A DNA stretch of 5,408 nucleotides from Dehalococcoidia bacterium (lineage in GTDB: Bacteria > Chloroflexota > Dehalococcoidia > JAENJB01), in contig JAENJB010000175.1 in the NCBI GenBank assembly GCA_016844565.1, positions 1-5,408 of the forward strand, in the 5' to 3' direction. The notes beneath the pieces were generated by a model. The model ran no database searches, was not told the origin of the DNA, and saw only the letters and a list, made by a program, of their open reading frames with translations. The translations under genes were made by a program, and so were the position numbers. This document shows positions 1 through 4,739 of the stretch, in pieces. Position 1 is the stretch's first letter. Every line of letters starts with the position of its first letter.

Positions 1-373
1 CAGCTGTCGGGGCTTGGGAAGCTTGTCACCCTTCTTGCGGGGTGCGCCCTTTTTGCCCGTCCGGGGTGGGGCCAACTCGTAGAGGGTGGCATCGGTGCGA
101 GTACGGCTGATCAAGACCACATTGGAGGGCAACCCTTTCAAGAGGATCTCGTTAGCATAAGCCCCATCGACCGCCAGATAGAAGGTTCTGTCGGCCCAGG
201 ATCAAGTCCGGGGCGGCCACCTTGGTGACCATCTCCACGAGCAGCTGCGAGAGAGTCCGGTACTGAGAGGGATCTTCGAAGGACCTCTCTTTGCGGTGAA
301 GCCAGGCCATGAAGGGAAAGCCCAGGGAGCAGTTGGGCCAAAGGGGCAGAGAGAGGGTTAGGCTGGAGCTTCG
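1..373 (-). pseudogene. DDE transposase remnant (IS4/IS701-like), frameshifted and cut by the window edge
   Basis: Read on the minus strand, roughly 373-200 gives a frame containing WPNCSLGFPFMAWLHRKERS and then QLLVEMVTKVAA. From about 195 to position 1 a different frame gives YLAVDGAYANEILLKGLP, then LISRTRTDATLYELAPPRTG and a Lys/Arg/Pro-rich stretch. This series (VDGAYAN with a possible catalytic Asp, SRTRTDATLYELAPPRTG, basic linker) resembles the DDE core of transposases in the IS4/IS701-like group. The two halves are in different frames, so there is an indel near 195-210. The first frame also meets a stop just upstream at 374-376, and no proper start was found. It is a dead remnant. 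The C-terminal part continues beyond position 1, so an inverted repeat could not be sought. The family assignment is from memory of similar proteins; DDE transposase is fairly sure, the exact IS family is not. Confidence 0.7.
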
Positions 374-527
374 CTATTTTTGGCATAGCGGGCGATAAGC
401 AGCATCGCACCGGACGCAGAGTTGCTAAAAATTCCAGGGGTCCTCATAGCCCGATCTTGTCCGGGCGGCATAATGGCGAAACTCCAGTAGCTTCAACTGG
501 CCGGCATCGACAGGGAGCCAATTAGAA
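374..527. other. Intergenic spacer between transposase remnant and SDR gene
   Basis: No convincing gene is seen in these 154 bases. A minus-strand reading frame crosses it but is mostly antisense to the SDR gene. A CATAAT hexamer at 469-474 could be a -10 box for the SDR gene, but no matching -35 box lies at the right distance. The SDR gene has a modest Shine-Dalgarno sequence, AGGGAG at 512-517, ten bases before its ATG. Confidence 0.4.
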
Positions 528-1370
528 ATGAACTCGACCCGCAAACAAGTCGCAGTGGTGATTGGGGCAACATCCAAATGGCAGGCAGATGGCCGCAACA
601 CTAAGCTTGCGCACGGTAAGGTGCTTGACGACAGCGATCTGCCAGTCGGTGTGCGCTGGGGTGTCGGTGGCGCTGTGGCGCAGAAGTTCGCAAAAGAAGG
701 CTTCTTCGTCGTGCTTACGACCCGGAGTGCCTCCAACGCGGCTGCGCTCGAGAGTGCAATCCAAGAGCAAGGCGGAGATTGCATGATCGTCGAATTGGAC
801 TTGGCGTCGAAGGAATCCATATCAGAGGCGTTCGCCACCATCCGTAGTGAAGTGGGTGACCCCAACGTGCTGGTCTATAACGCCGGCTACTTGGAGGGGC
901 GCGATCTCCCGCCTGAGAAGGAGTTGCTCGAACATATCCCCGTCGAAATGTTCGAAACGGCGCAGCATATCGCAAGCCGTGGACCTTTCTTGGTCGCGAA
1001 AGAGGTGTTACCGGCGATGCGCGAGAGGGGCGAAGGCTCGTTTCTGATCTCTAACAATTCGGCTTCGCTGCGTGGGCGCAAGAGAATGACCGGACAGTCG
1101 CTGTACTATCCGAGGGTTATGATGCGCACCCTTGCGCAGGTGCTAACGGAGGAATATTCCGAGTATGGTGTACACGTCGCTAACGTCGTGATAGACGGCC
1201 TCATCGACTCTCCTGGCACGAGGGCACTGCCGAGGGCACTGCTCAGGCCTGAGATCGTGATGAATCCCGTCAAGATCGCTGAAGCGTTCTACTATCTGCA
1301 TACGCAGGACCAGTCCTGTTGGACGCACGAACTGCAATTGACCCCGTTCTCAACCAATCCGAGCTACTAG
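528..1370 (+). CDS. Short-chain dehydrogenase/reductase (SDR) with insertion in the cofactor-binding loop
   Basis: This 280-residue protein has the Rossmann fold of SDR oxidoreductases and would be cytoplasmic, using NAD(H) or NADP(H). The first strand VAVVIGAT (residues 8-15) starts the glycine motif, but the usual close TGxxxGxG spacing is broken. About 27 residues (17-43) separate G13 from the second half, WGVGGAVAQKFA (44-55). Other SDR marks are D91 after the third strand, the YNAG motif (117-120) and a GSFLISNNS strand (170-178). The catalytic YxxxK is not normal: the region reads SLYYPRVMMRTLAQ (191-204), with Arg196 or a hydrophobic residue where Lys is expected. I recall close relatives with the same insertion, so it is probably a subfamily trait rather than damage. 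The substrate is unknown. The ATG at 528 follows AGGGAG at 512-517. The gene stands alone, and its base composition is lower in GC than the genes to its right, which hints at separate acquisition. Confidence 0.85.
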   Translation: MNSTRKQVAVVIGATSKWQADGRNTKLAHGKVLDDSDLPVGVRWGVGGAVAQKFAKEGFFVVLTTRSASNAAALESAIQEQGGDCMIVELDLASKESISEAFATIRSEVGDPNVLVYNAGYLEGRDLPPEKELLEHIPVEMFETAQHIASRGPFLVAKEVLPAMRERGEGSFLISNNSASLRGRKRMTGQSLYYPRVMMRTLAQVLTEEYSEYGVHVANVVIDGLIDSPGTRALPRALLRPEIVMNPVKIAEAFYYLHTQDQSCWTHELQLTPFSTNPSY

Positions 1371-1448
1371 TACAGCTCGGCGGAAGTAATCTACCAGTTT
1401 TTCCAAGATATACATTACACTATTCGGTATTTGTACGAAGAGGACTAA
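1371..1448 (+). pseudogene. Possible decayed antitoxin C-terminal tail
   Basis: In the same frame as the SDR gene but after its TAG stop, this stretch reads AEVIYQFFQDIHYTIRYLYEED and then stops at TAA (1446-1448). It has no start codon of its own. It is proposed as an antitoxin tail only because it ends three bases before what looks like the start of a PIN-domain toxin, with GAAGAGGA (1438-1445) inside it placed as that toxin's ribosome binding site. This end-to-start spacing is typical of vapBC-like pairs. The peptide is not recognised as a known family, and a chance open stretch is quite possible. Confidence 0.3.
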
Positions 1449-1451
1449 ACT

Positions 1452-1556
1452 TTGCGGGTCTTTGTGGATACGTCTGCCTGGGTGGCTCCTCCGGAGGTTC
1501 TCCCCGTCCCGCTCGACCGAGCGCTTCTCCCCCTGCCTCAGGTAGTAGAAGGATAG
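1452..1556 (+). pseudogene. PIN-domain toxin (VapC-like) 5' fragment
   Basis: From a TTG at 1452 the translation begins LRVFVDTSAWVA. This matches the conserved start of PIN-domain ribonucleases of the VapC family, in which the Asp of VDTSAW is the first metal-binding acidic residue. After about 12 residues the similarity ends: the frame continues as a Pro/Leu-rich stretch and stops at 1554-1556 after 34 residues, whereas PIN toxins are about 130. No later PIN acidic motifs were found in any plus-strand frame nearby. A purine-rich GAAGAGGA at 1438-1445 lies six bases before the TTG. The best reading is a toxin gene cut after its first strand and joined to unrelated DNA. The alternative is a chance match of a short motif. 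Confidence 0.45.
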
Positions 1557-1647
1557 CTTCTGAGGCCACCCTCCGGATCAGCGCATAGAAGCCGAGCGCT
1601 AGATGTCCGGCTGCAGGGTGTCTCCATTCCAAGCCTCTCCTGCCTGG
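1557..1647. other. Spacer with no recognisable gene
   Basis: No feature was identified. A minus-strand frame crosses 1420-1632 but has arginine/proline-rich content with no motif, and it overlaps the PIN fragment on the other strand. Together with the two fragments above, 1371-1647 contains no complete gene. Confidence 0.4.
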
Positions 1648-2519
1648 CTAATCGCCGTCCCAAGGGTCGGAGCCCTCCTCCTCTTCCCACCGCCTTCTGA
1701 GAACGGCGGCACGCCGGCGCCGTCTCTGGAAGGCGTACAGCGCAAGCAGCGCGATCCCCGCCCAGAGAACGGCCGAACTGGTCATCGCCGGGACCCACCA
1801 GGTCCAGAAAGTCCGGCGCGCCCAGAACGAGGCCTCGGCTTCGGCCGGCGTCATCGAGGCGACCCGGGTGAACGCCTCTTTAAAAGGGACCTCCTGCGCG
1901 ACCAGCGCCAGCATCCGCCGCGGCGCTTCGGGTCCGATGTCCTGGAGGAGATGCCGGACGAAGGCCGCTGCCAGCACGTATGCGCGCCTGGCCGAAGCGC
2001 TGTCTTGCTGGAAGAGGGCGTCCACCCGCTCCAGCGAGACCTGTCTCCCCCCAGCCATTGCCCAGGCCAGCCGGACATGGTCTTCGACGCCCCAGGTGCG
2101 GGAGGCAATTACGGCAAGCCCCTCATCCAACCATCGAGGGATGGGCTGTCCCCGTGCGGCCCGGGCGATCAACACGTGCGCAACCTCATGTTCCAGGACG
2201 GCCTCGATCGAGCCGTAGGGGTAAGAGGGAATGCGCTCGGGGAGGAGCACAACCAGCCCGCAGCCCACGAGGGCGCCAGGCGCGCCGGCTCCAACCCCTC
2301 GGGGGCCAGCACCACAAGGATCGGCGGCCCGGGATGCTCGAGTCCCACCAGCTCCATCACCGGCAGGAAGGCGAGCGGGCTCACGCTCCGGAGACGTTCG
2401 GCCAGGGGCCACAACGATTGGGGGGCTTCGATGACCAGATGGGGGGGTTCGGCTGCCGGGAGGCCATGAGCGCTTAGCAGCAACAGGAGGCAGGCCATGG
2501 CTCGATACGCGGGCTTCAT
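1648..2519 (-). pseudogene. Membrane-anchored zinc metallopeptidase (peptidase MA-like), frameshifted
   Basis: Minus strand. The ATG at 2519 follows GGAGG (2527-2531) with a 7-base gap. It opens with a signal peptide of about 23 residues (MKPAYRAMACLLLLLSAHG, then LPAA) and an exported segment ending near LAPEGLEPARLAPSWAAG. A frameshift near 2250-2275 then moves the reading to another frame, which carries LVVLLPERIPSYPY, the zinc-binding HEVAH (2176-2190) and WLDEG (2119-2133), whose Glu fits the third ligand of gluzincins. Near the C-terminus come a hydrophobic helix (WWVPAMTSSAVLWAGIALLA) and a strongly basic tail, QRRRRRAAVLRRRW. The design is therefore an exported protease domain held by a C-terminal membrane anchor with its tail in the cytoplasm. 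Together the frames span about 290 codons with all parts in order. The break is a net 1-base loss modulo 3, either a real mutation or a sequence error. The substrate is unknown. The gene lies 105 bp downstream of the double-HTH gene on the same strand. Confidence 0.75.
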
Positions 2520-2624
2520 CGGAAGGCCTCCAGGGCAGGCTCCCCGGAGGGGATTCGCCGGGTTTCCTATGGCGGTTTATGTACCTTTATGCGGTTTGAC
2601 CGAGTAATCCCCGGGTACTTGGGG
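2520..2624. other. Spacer between double-HTH gene and metallopeptidase gene
   Basis: These 105 bases hold the metallopeptidase ribosome binding site and a near-repeat of GCGGTTT (in ATGGCGGTTTATG and TTATGCGGTTTG, about 2570-2600). No clear promoter or Rho-independent terminator was identified. Whether the metallopeptidase is transcribed with the upstream operon is therefore open. Confidence 0.4.
2527..2531 (-). promoter_or_regulatory. Ribosome binding site of the metallopeptidase gene
   Basis: GGAGG on the minus strand, seven bases before the ATG at 2519. It fixes the start that includes the signal peptide, rather than an internal start after the frameshift. Confidence 0.7.
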
Positions 2625-3194
2625 CTACAGCTCCTCCATGAACCGCCGCAGGTCCTCTCGTTTCACCCGCCATCCCCTCCCCAAGCCCTGGACCCCTCGC
2701 AACCTCCCTGACCTCAGCAGCTCCCGCACCTTCCCCGGACCCACCCGCAGGTAGCCGGCGACCTCGTCCACCGTGAGCAGGTCGGGCAGGTCTTCCAGGT
2801 GTCCATGGGTGGACACACCAGAGTCCCCCCTTGGTCCAGTTGTGTCCAAAGCCCCAGCGATGATCTTCGCCAGATACTCAAGAAAATCAAGGGTTCGATG
2901 GATGGACACTGGGGGAAGGGAAGGCTGGACAGCCTGGGAAATGGCGGAGGGTTGGTGTCCAGTTGTGTCCAACCATGGACCCTGTCCCCCGAAGGCGTCC
3001 ACCGTGTCCAGGGCCCTGTCCATTGCCTCGGGATGAACCTTCTGGGTGAGGCCCTCCAGGTCCTGGGGGTCGAACTCGAGCCGGGTCCCCGTGGGGATGG
3101 ACACCCGGCGGGCCTGCACCCTCCCCTGGGCCACCCAGCGACGCAGGGTCTTGGTGCTGACGCCTATGTGTTTTGCAGCCTCCTCGATGTCCAC
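2625..3194 (-). CDS. DNA-binding protein with two excisionase/MerR-like HTH domains
   Basis: The 189-residue protein has two copies of the winged helix-turn-helix found in excisionases and MerR-like regulators. The first (residues 1-49) reads EEAAKHIGVSTKTLRRWVAQ, then a wing and FDPQDLEGL. The second (about 138-189) reads LLTVDEVAGYLRVGPGKVRE, then LLRSGRLRGVQGLGRGWRVK and EDLRRFMEEL. The roughly 90-residue linker is rich in Asp, Thr, Pro and Gly, with LDTTG twice (75-79, 116-120). Each domain could bind a half-site, so it may act as a repressor, excision factor or bridging protein. The start is GTG at 3194 with GAGAGG (3205-3210) ten bases upstream. The frame is open for 12 codons further upstream (through GYLQV) to the previous gene's TAG stop, and GYLQV looks like a natural part of the domain, so the true start could be earlier. 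The coding DNA is packed with TGTCCA/TGGACA hexamers. The target is unknown. Confidence 0.8.
   Translation of the reverse strand: MDIEEAAKHIGVSTKTLRRWVAQGRVQARRVSIPTGTRLEFDPQDLEGLTQKVHPEAMDRALDTVDAFGGQGPWLDTTGHQPSAISQAVQPSLPPVSIHRTLDFLEYLAKIIAGALDTTGPRGDSGVSTHGHLEDLPDLLTVDEVAGYLRVGPGKVRELLRSGRLRGVQGLGRGWRVKREDLRRFMEEL
2799..2816. repeat. Perfect inverted repeat GTGTCCA-TGGG-TGGACAC
   Basis: Two 7-bp arms (2799-2805 and 2810-2816) separated by four bases, inside the double-HTH gene where the linker meets the second HTH domain. The arms contain the hexamer TGTCCA that recurs through this gene, 10 bp centre to centre. It could be an operator-like site or a small hairpin. No function is shown. 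Confidence 0.6.
2834..2849. repeat. 16-bp direct repeat, copy 1
   Basis: GTCCAGTTGTGTCCAA, identical to 2957-2972. The copies are 123 bp (41 codons) apart and encode LDTTG in the double-HTH linker on the minus strand. Each copy carries two TGTCCA-like hexamers 10 bp apart; in this copy the first is GGTCCA (2833-2838). Confidence 0.75.
2957..2972. repeat. 16-bp direct repeat, copy 2
   Basis: Identical to 2834-2849. Here both hexamers are exact TGTCCA (2956-2961 and 2966-2971). The copy is also enclosed by a small inverted repeat, GGTTGG at 2950-2955 and CCAACC at 2969-2974. Confidence 0.75.
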
Positions 3195-3230
3195 CTGGAG
3201 ATATCCTCTCCCGATCCTTTCGATGAAAAT

Positions 3231-3557
3231 CTAGCCAAGACTTTCCTCCAGCCTGGAGGCAACCTCCTGGTTTAACGAGCGGCGGTTCTTCCTGGCCATC
3301 TGAGACAGCCGCTGGTGAAGATCGGGGGATACTCTCAAGATAAACTTGCCGGTGAATTGGCTCTCCATTTTCTGGCGGGCCACCTTCTCCATCCTGCGGA
3401 TCTCCTCGGCCGTGATGATCTCCTCGCCGCAGTGGTCGCACCGGAACACTTTGACCCCCTCAATGCGATAAGTCTCGCCCTCGTAGGTGAAGGAGAGGCG
3501 CTTCTCAATTGGCACGAGCGAGCCCTCCTGGCAGGAGGGGCAGGGGTTGAGGTTCAT
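3231..3557 (-). CDS. YgiT-type zinc finger fused to a ribbon-helix-helix domain (antitoxin-like)
   Basis: The 108-residue protein begins MNLNPCPSCQEGSLVPIEKR. It carries two CxxC pairs, C6/C9 and C40/C43 (FRCDHCGEE), the zinc-binding pattern of YgiT/MqsA-type antitoxin N-termini; the segment between them (TYEGETYRIEGVKVFRC) is also typical. From residue 69 a second domain reads TGKFILRVSPDLHQRLSQMA, then RKNRRSLNQEVASRLEESLG, an Arc/HicB-like ribbon-helix-helix whose first strand would bind DNA. It is probably a dimeric repressor or antitoxin. Canonical MqsA uses an HTH as its C-terminal DNA-binding part, so the ribbon-helix-helix is a variation. No MqsR-like or DUF4258-like toxin lies beside it, so it looks orphaned or co-opted as a regulator. 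The ATG at 3557 lies 13 bases after the upstream gene's stop, and no strong Shine-Dalgarno is seen, which suggests translational coupling. Confidence 0.85.
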   Translation of the reverse strand: MNLNPCPSCQEGSLVPIEKRLSFTYEGETYRIEGVKVFRCDHCGEEIITAEEIRRMEKVARQKMESQFTGKFILRVSPDLHQRLSQMARKNRRSLNQEVASRLEESLG

Positions 3558-3570
3558 CGTTCTATATCTG

Positions 3571-3957
3571 TTATGCAAACGCCCCTGTTTCCGCCCCCTC
3601 GAGCAGCCGAATGACCGTCTCTGCTCCATCGTCCGTGTTGAACAGATCGATCGGACGGAGGTTCAGCAGGAGCGGGTGATGCTGTTTGAAGAAGGCCAAG
3701 CGGTATTCCGGCTTGACCATCTCTCCGAGTGCATCGAGGGCGCGCCGCAGGCGGATGAGCTTGCGCGCCACCTGCGGGTTGGGGCGCCCCCCGCCTTCCC
3801 AGCGCGCTACCGTGCTCCATGACACCCCGAAAAGCTCGCTGAACCGCTGCTGGGACAGCGGCTTGTCCGGGTCGGGTGAAAGTCGGTGGCGCAGATCGCG
3901 AATTTCTTGAGGTGAAATTGTGGCGCGCAAAACCGAATCTTTCAGCAAAAGTTCCAT
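3571..3957 (-). CDS. Xre/MbcA/ParS-type antitoxin of a RES toxin
   Basis: The 128-residue protein has two parts. Residues about 34-56, LSQQRFSELFGVSWSTVARW, form a helix-turn-helix of the Xre type for operator DNA. The C-terminal part, HPLLLNLRPIDLFNTDDGAE then TVIRLLEGAE (94-123), matches the MbcA/ParS/Xre toxin-binding domain (DUF2384), whose end helix plugs the active site of RES toxins. The protein would bind and inhibit the toxin encoded just upstream and, with it, repress the operon. The reading frame is intact, unlike that of its toxin. The ATG at 3957 is preceded by AAGGGGA about seven bases upstream and lies 14 bases after the toxin stop at 3972. Antitoxin-first order is more common for this family, so toxin-first is a notable arrangement. 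The assignment rests on both domains plus the neighbouring RES gene. Confidence 0.88.
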   Translation of the reverse strand: MELLLKDSVLRATISPQEIRDLRHRLSPDPDKPLSQQRFSELFGVSWSTVARWEGGGRPNPQVARKLIRLRRALDALGEMVKPEYRLAFFKQHHPLLLNLRPIDLFNTDDGAETVIRLLEGAETGAFA

Positions 3958-3971
3958 CTTATATTCCCCTT

Positions 3972-4477
3972 TCAGGTCTGAAGTCCGAGGTCACGGACGA
4001 ACCGCGCCCATTCCTCATCGCTTACCGGTTCAAGCGCGATCGACTCACCGGCTTGATCCAGGAACAGGGCTACACATGCCCCGTCAGGCCGGTTCCTCAC
4101 GGATGGGTAGATCATGCCGTGGTAGCCCGTCTCTGGTTGCCGAATCCTCCTGGCCACCTCCTTGCACTGGGTGGCAGAGGGTCTGCCAGCAGCTCCACCT
4201 CCGTGATCTCATGGCGAGCAAGCTCTTCAGGGTCTCTGAGGTCGGACAGCTTGACTTTGACGACGGTCACTCGCCACGCGCGAAAAGCATCCGGATTGGC
4301 CGGGACCACCCCGATCCTCGCCGTGACCTCAAGCCATGCAGTCAGAAGACTATCTGCCAGGTAGCTCGTAGACTCCGTTTCCGGATCCGCATGGAACCGC
4401 CCCCACCTGCTCTTCAAGACCTCGTCTCTGGTTGTCCTTTTCTTTTCAACAATGCGATACCATGACACCGAGCTCAC
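3972..4477 (-). pseudogene. RES-domain toxin (NAD-targeting), frameshifted
   Basis: Minus strand. The GTG at 4477 is preceded by GGAGG (4486-4490) with an 8-base gap. The first frame reads VSWYRIVEKKRTTRDEVL, SRWGRFHADPETESTSYLAD and SLLTAWLEVTARIG. These are RES-domain marks: R8 in the WYR motif, a GRFH/YLADS core, and E50 in AWLEV. Near 4172-4190 the frame breaks after ELLADPL. Another frame gives TQCKEVARRIRQPETGYHGM, then IYPSVRN (YPSVR codons at 4095-4109, with the family's conserved Ser) and ends FVRDLGLQT with TGA at 3972-3974. Joined, they make about 168 residues, a normal RES length, so all three signature residues (R, E, S) are present but split. Known RES toxins (MbcT, ParT) consume NAD+ or ADP-ribosylate proteins. 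Without a frame change the product would lack the YPSVR motif and should be inactive. No slippery heptamer was seen at the break. Confidence 0.82.
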
Positions 4478-4485
4478 GCTGCTGT

Positions 4486-4490
4486 CCTCC
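4486..4490 (-). promoter_or_regulatory. Ribosome binding site of the RES toxin gene
   Basis: GGAGG on the minus strand (within AGGAGGA), eight bases before a GTG codon at 4477. It decides the GTG start, since no ATG is available at this position. Confidence 0.75.
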
Positions 4491-4499
4491 TATTATTAG

Positions 4500-4530
4500 A
4501 TTATATATCATATCGTATATCGTATGTCAT
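4500..4530 (-). promoter_or_regulatory. Promoter of the RES-Xre operon
   Basis: On the minus strand a perfect TATAAT (4500-4505) follows an ATGACA -35-like box (4525-4530) with a 19-bp spacer; a TATATA register gives 17 bp. The region is very AT-rich compared with its surroundings. Transcription would start around 4493, giving a short leader of about 15 bases that contains the ribosome binding site. The spacer consists largely of 7-bp repeats, so a bound repressor would cover the promoter, as expected for an autoregulated toxin-antitoxin operon. Confidence 0.6.
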
Positions 4531-4533
4531 AGA
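4513..4533. repeat. Three 7-bp tandem repeats over the operon promoter
   Basis: TCGTATA (4513-4519), TCGTATG (4520-4526) and TCATAGA (4527-4533) repeat with a 7-bp period, with a further TCATA at 4508-4512 out of register. They overlap the spacer and -35 box of the minus-strand promoter. This is the most likely operator for the Xre antitoxin, its complex with the toxin, or the ribbon-helix-helix protein. Confidence 0.5.
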
Positions 4534-4725
4534 ACAACTACCCGCCAGCCCCTGTCCAATCTCTTCATCCCTGTTTCTCCACGACAAGCCCGCGCCCCTC
4601 CTATGCCCCGCGCCCATACAGGAATTTAACTTTTGGGAGTAGAAGGGTGAATTTTCAGATGAGCACCCCCTTTCCCCAGGACCTCGGCCATTGGGGGAAG
4701 GAAATCGGCCAAAGTCGGAAAAATA
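4534..4725. other. Divergent spacer between the RES operon and the ArdC-like gene
   Basis: No gene is seen here except a possible in-frame N-terminal extension of the ArdC-like gene from an ATG at 4659. CCCGCGCCC occurs twice (4589-4597 and 4607-4615), 18 bp apart. A promoter for the ArdC-like gene should lie in this stretch, perhaps in the AT-rich part at 4620-4635, but no pair of boxes was convincing. Confidence 0.4.
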
Positions 4726-4731
4726 GGGAGG
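4726..4731 (+). promoter_or_regulatory. Ribosome binding site of the ArdC-like gene
   Basis: GGGAGG, eight bases before the ATG at 4740. It favours that start over the in-frame ATG at 4659, whose upstream GAAGGG (4642-4647) is weaker and 11 bases away. Confidence 0.7.
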
Positions 4732-4739
4732 CAAGGACG

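Larger units (their letters stand above)
2800..3193. repeat. Cluster of eleven TGTCCA/TGGACA hexamers
   Basis: Exact hexamers start at 2800, 2810, 2843, 2903, 2926, 2956, 2966, 3005, 3017, 3098 and 3188. They lie in both orientations and in more than one codon phase, encoding for example VS, LDT, MD, VQ and TGH. In random sequence of equal base frequencies about 0.2 would be expected in this length. Only two others were found by eye in the rest of the window (4553 and 4849). Confidence 0.7.

Noticed and set aside
425..865. Minus-strand open frame of 146 codons
   Set aside because: It is mostly antisense to the SDR gene, with no recognisable domain.
1420..1632. Minus-strand frame of 70 codons downstream of the metallopeptidase
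   Set aside because: No motif, no ribosome binding site noted, and it overlaps the PIN-like fragment on the other strand.
1603..2469. Long plus-strand open frame of 288 codons
   Set aside because: It is antisense to the metallopeptidase gene; the product is Arg/Pro/Gly-rich with no motif, whereas the minus strand shows a signal peptide, HEVAH, WLDEG and a membrane helix.
2800..3193. CRISPR array
   Set aside because: The repeated unit is only 6-16 bp, the spacing is irregular, and it lies inside an open coding frame.
2799..3275. Plus-strand frame of 158 codons over the hexamer array
   Set aside because: It is antisense to the double-HTH gene, lacks motifs, and crosses into the zinc-finger/RHH gene.
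4165..4195. Programmed ribosomal frameshifting in the RES toxin
   Set aside because: No slippery heptamer or obvious downstream stem was seen at the frame change; mutation or sequence error is simpler.
3876..4465. Overlapping plus-strand frames of 162 and 181 codons
   Set aside because: Both are antisense to the Xre antitoxin and RES toxin genes and show no domain signature.
4589..4615. CCCGCGCCC direct repeat, 18 bp apart
   Set aside because: Two short GC-rich copies in GC-rich DNA are easily explained by chance and have no supporting context.
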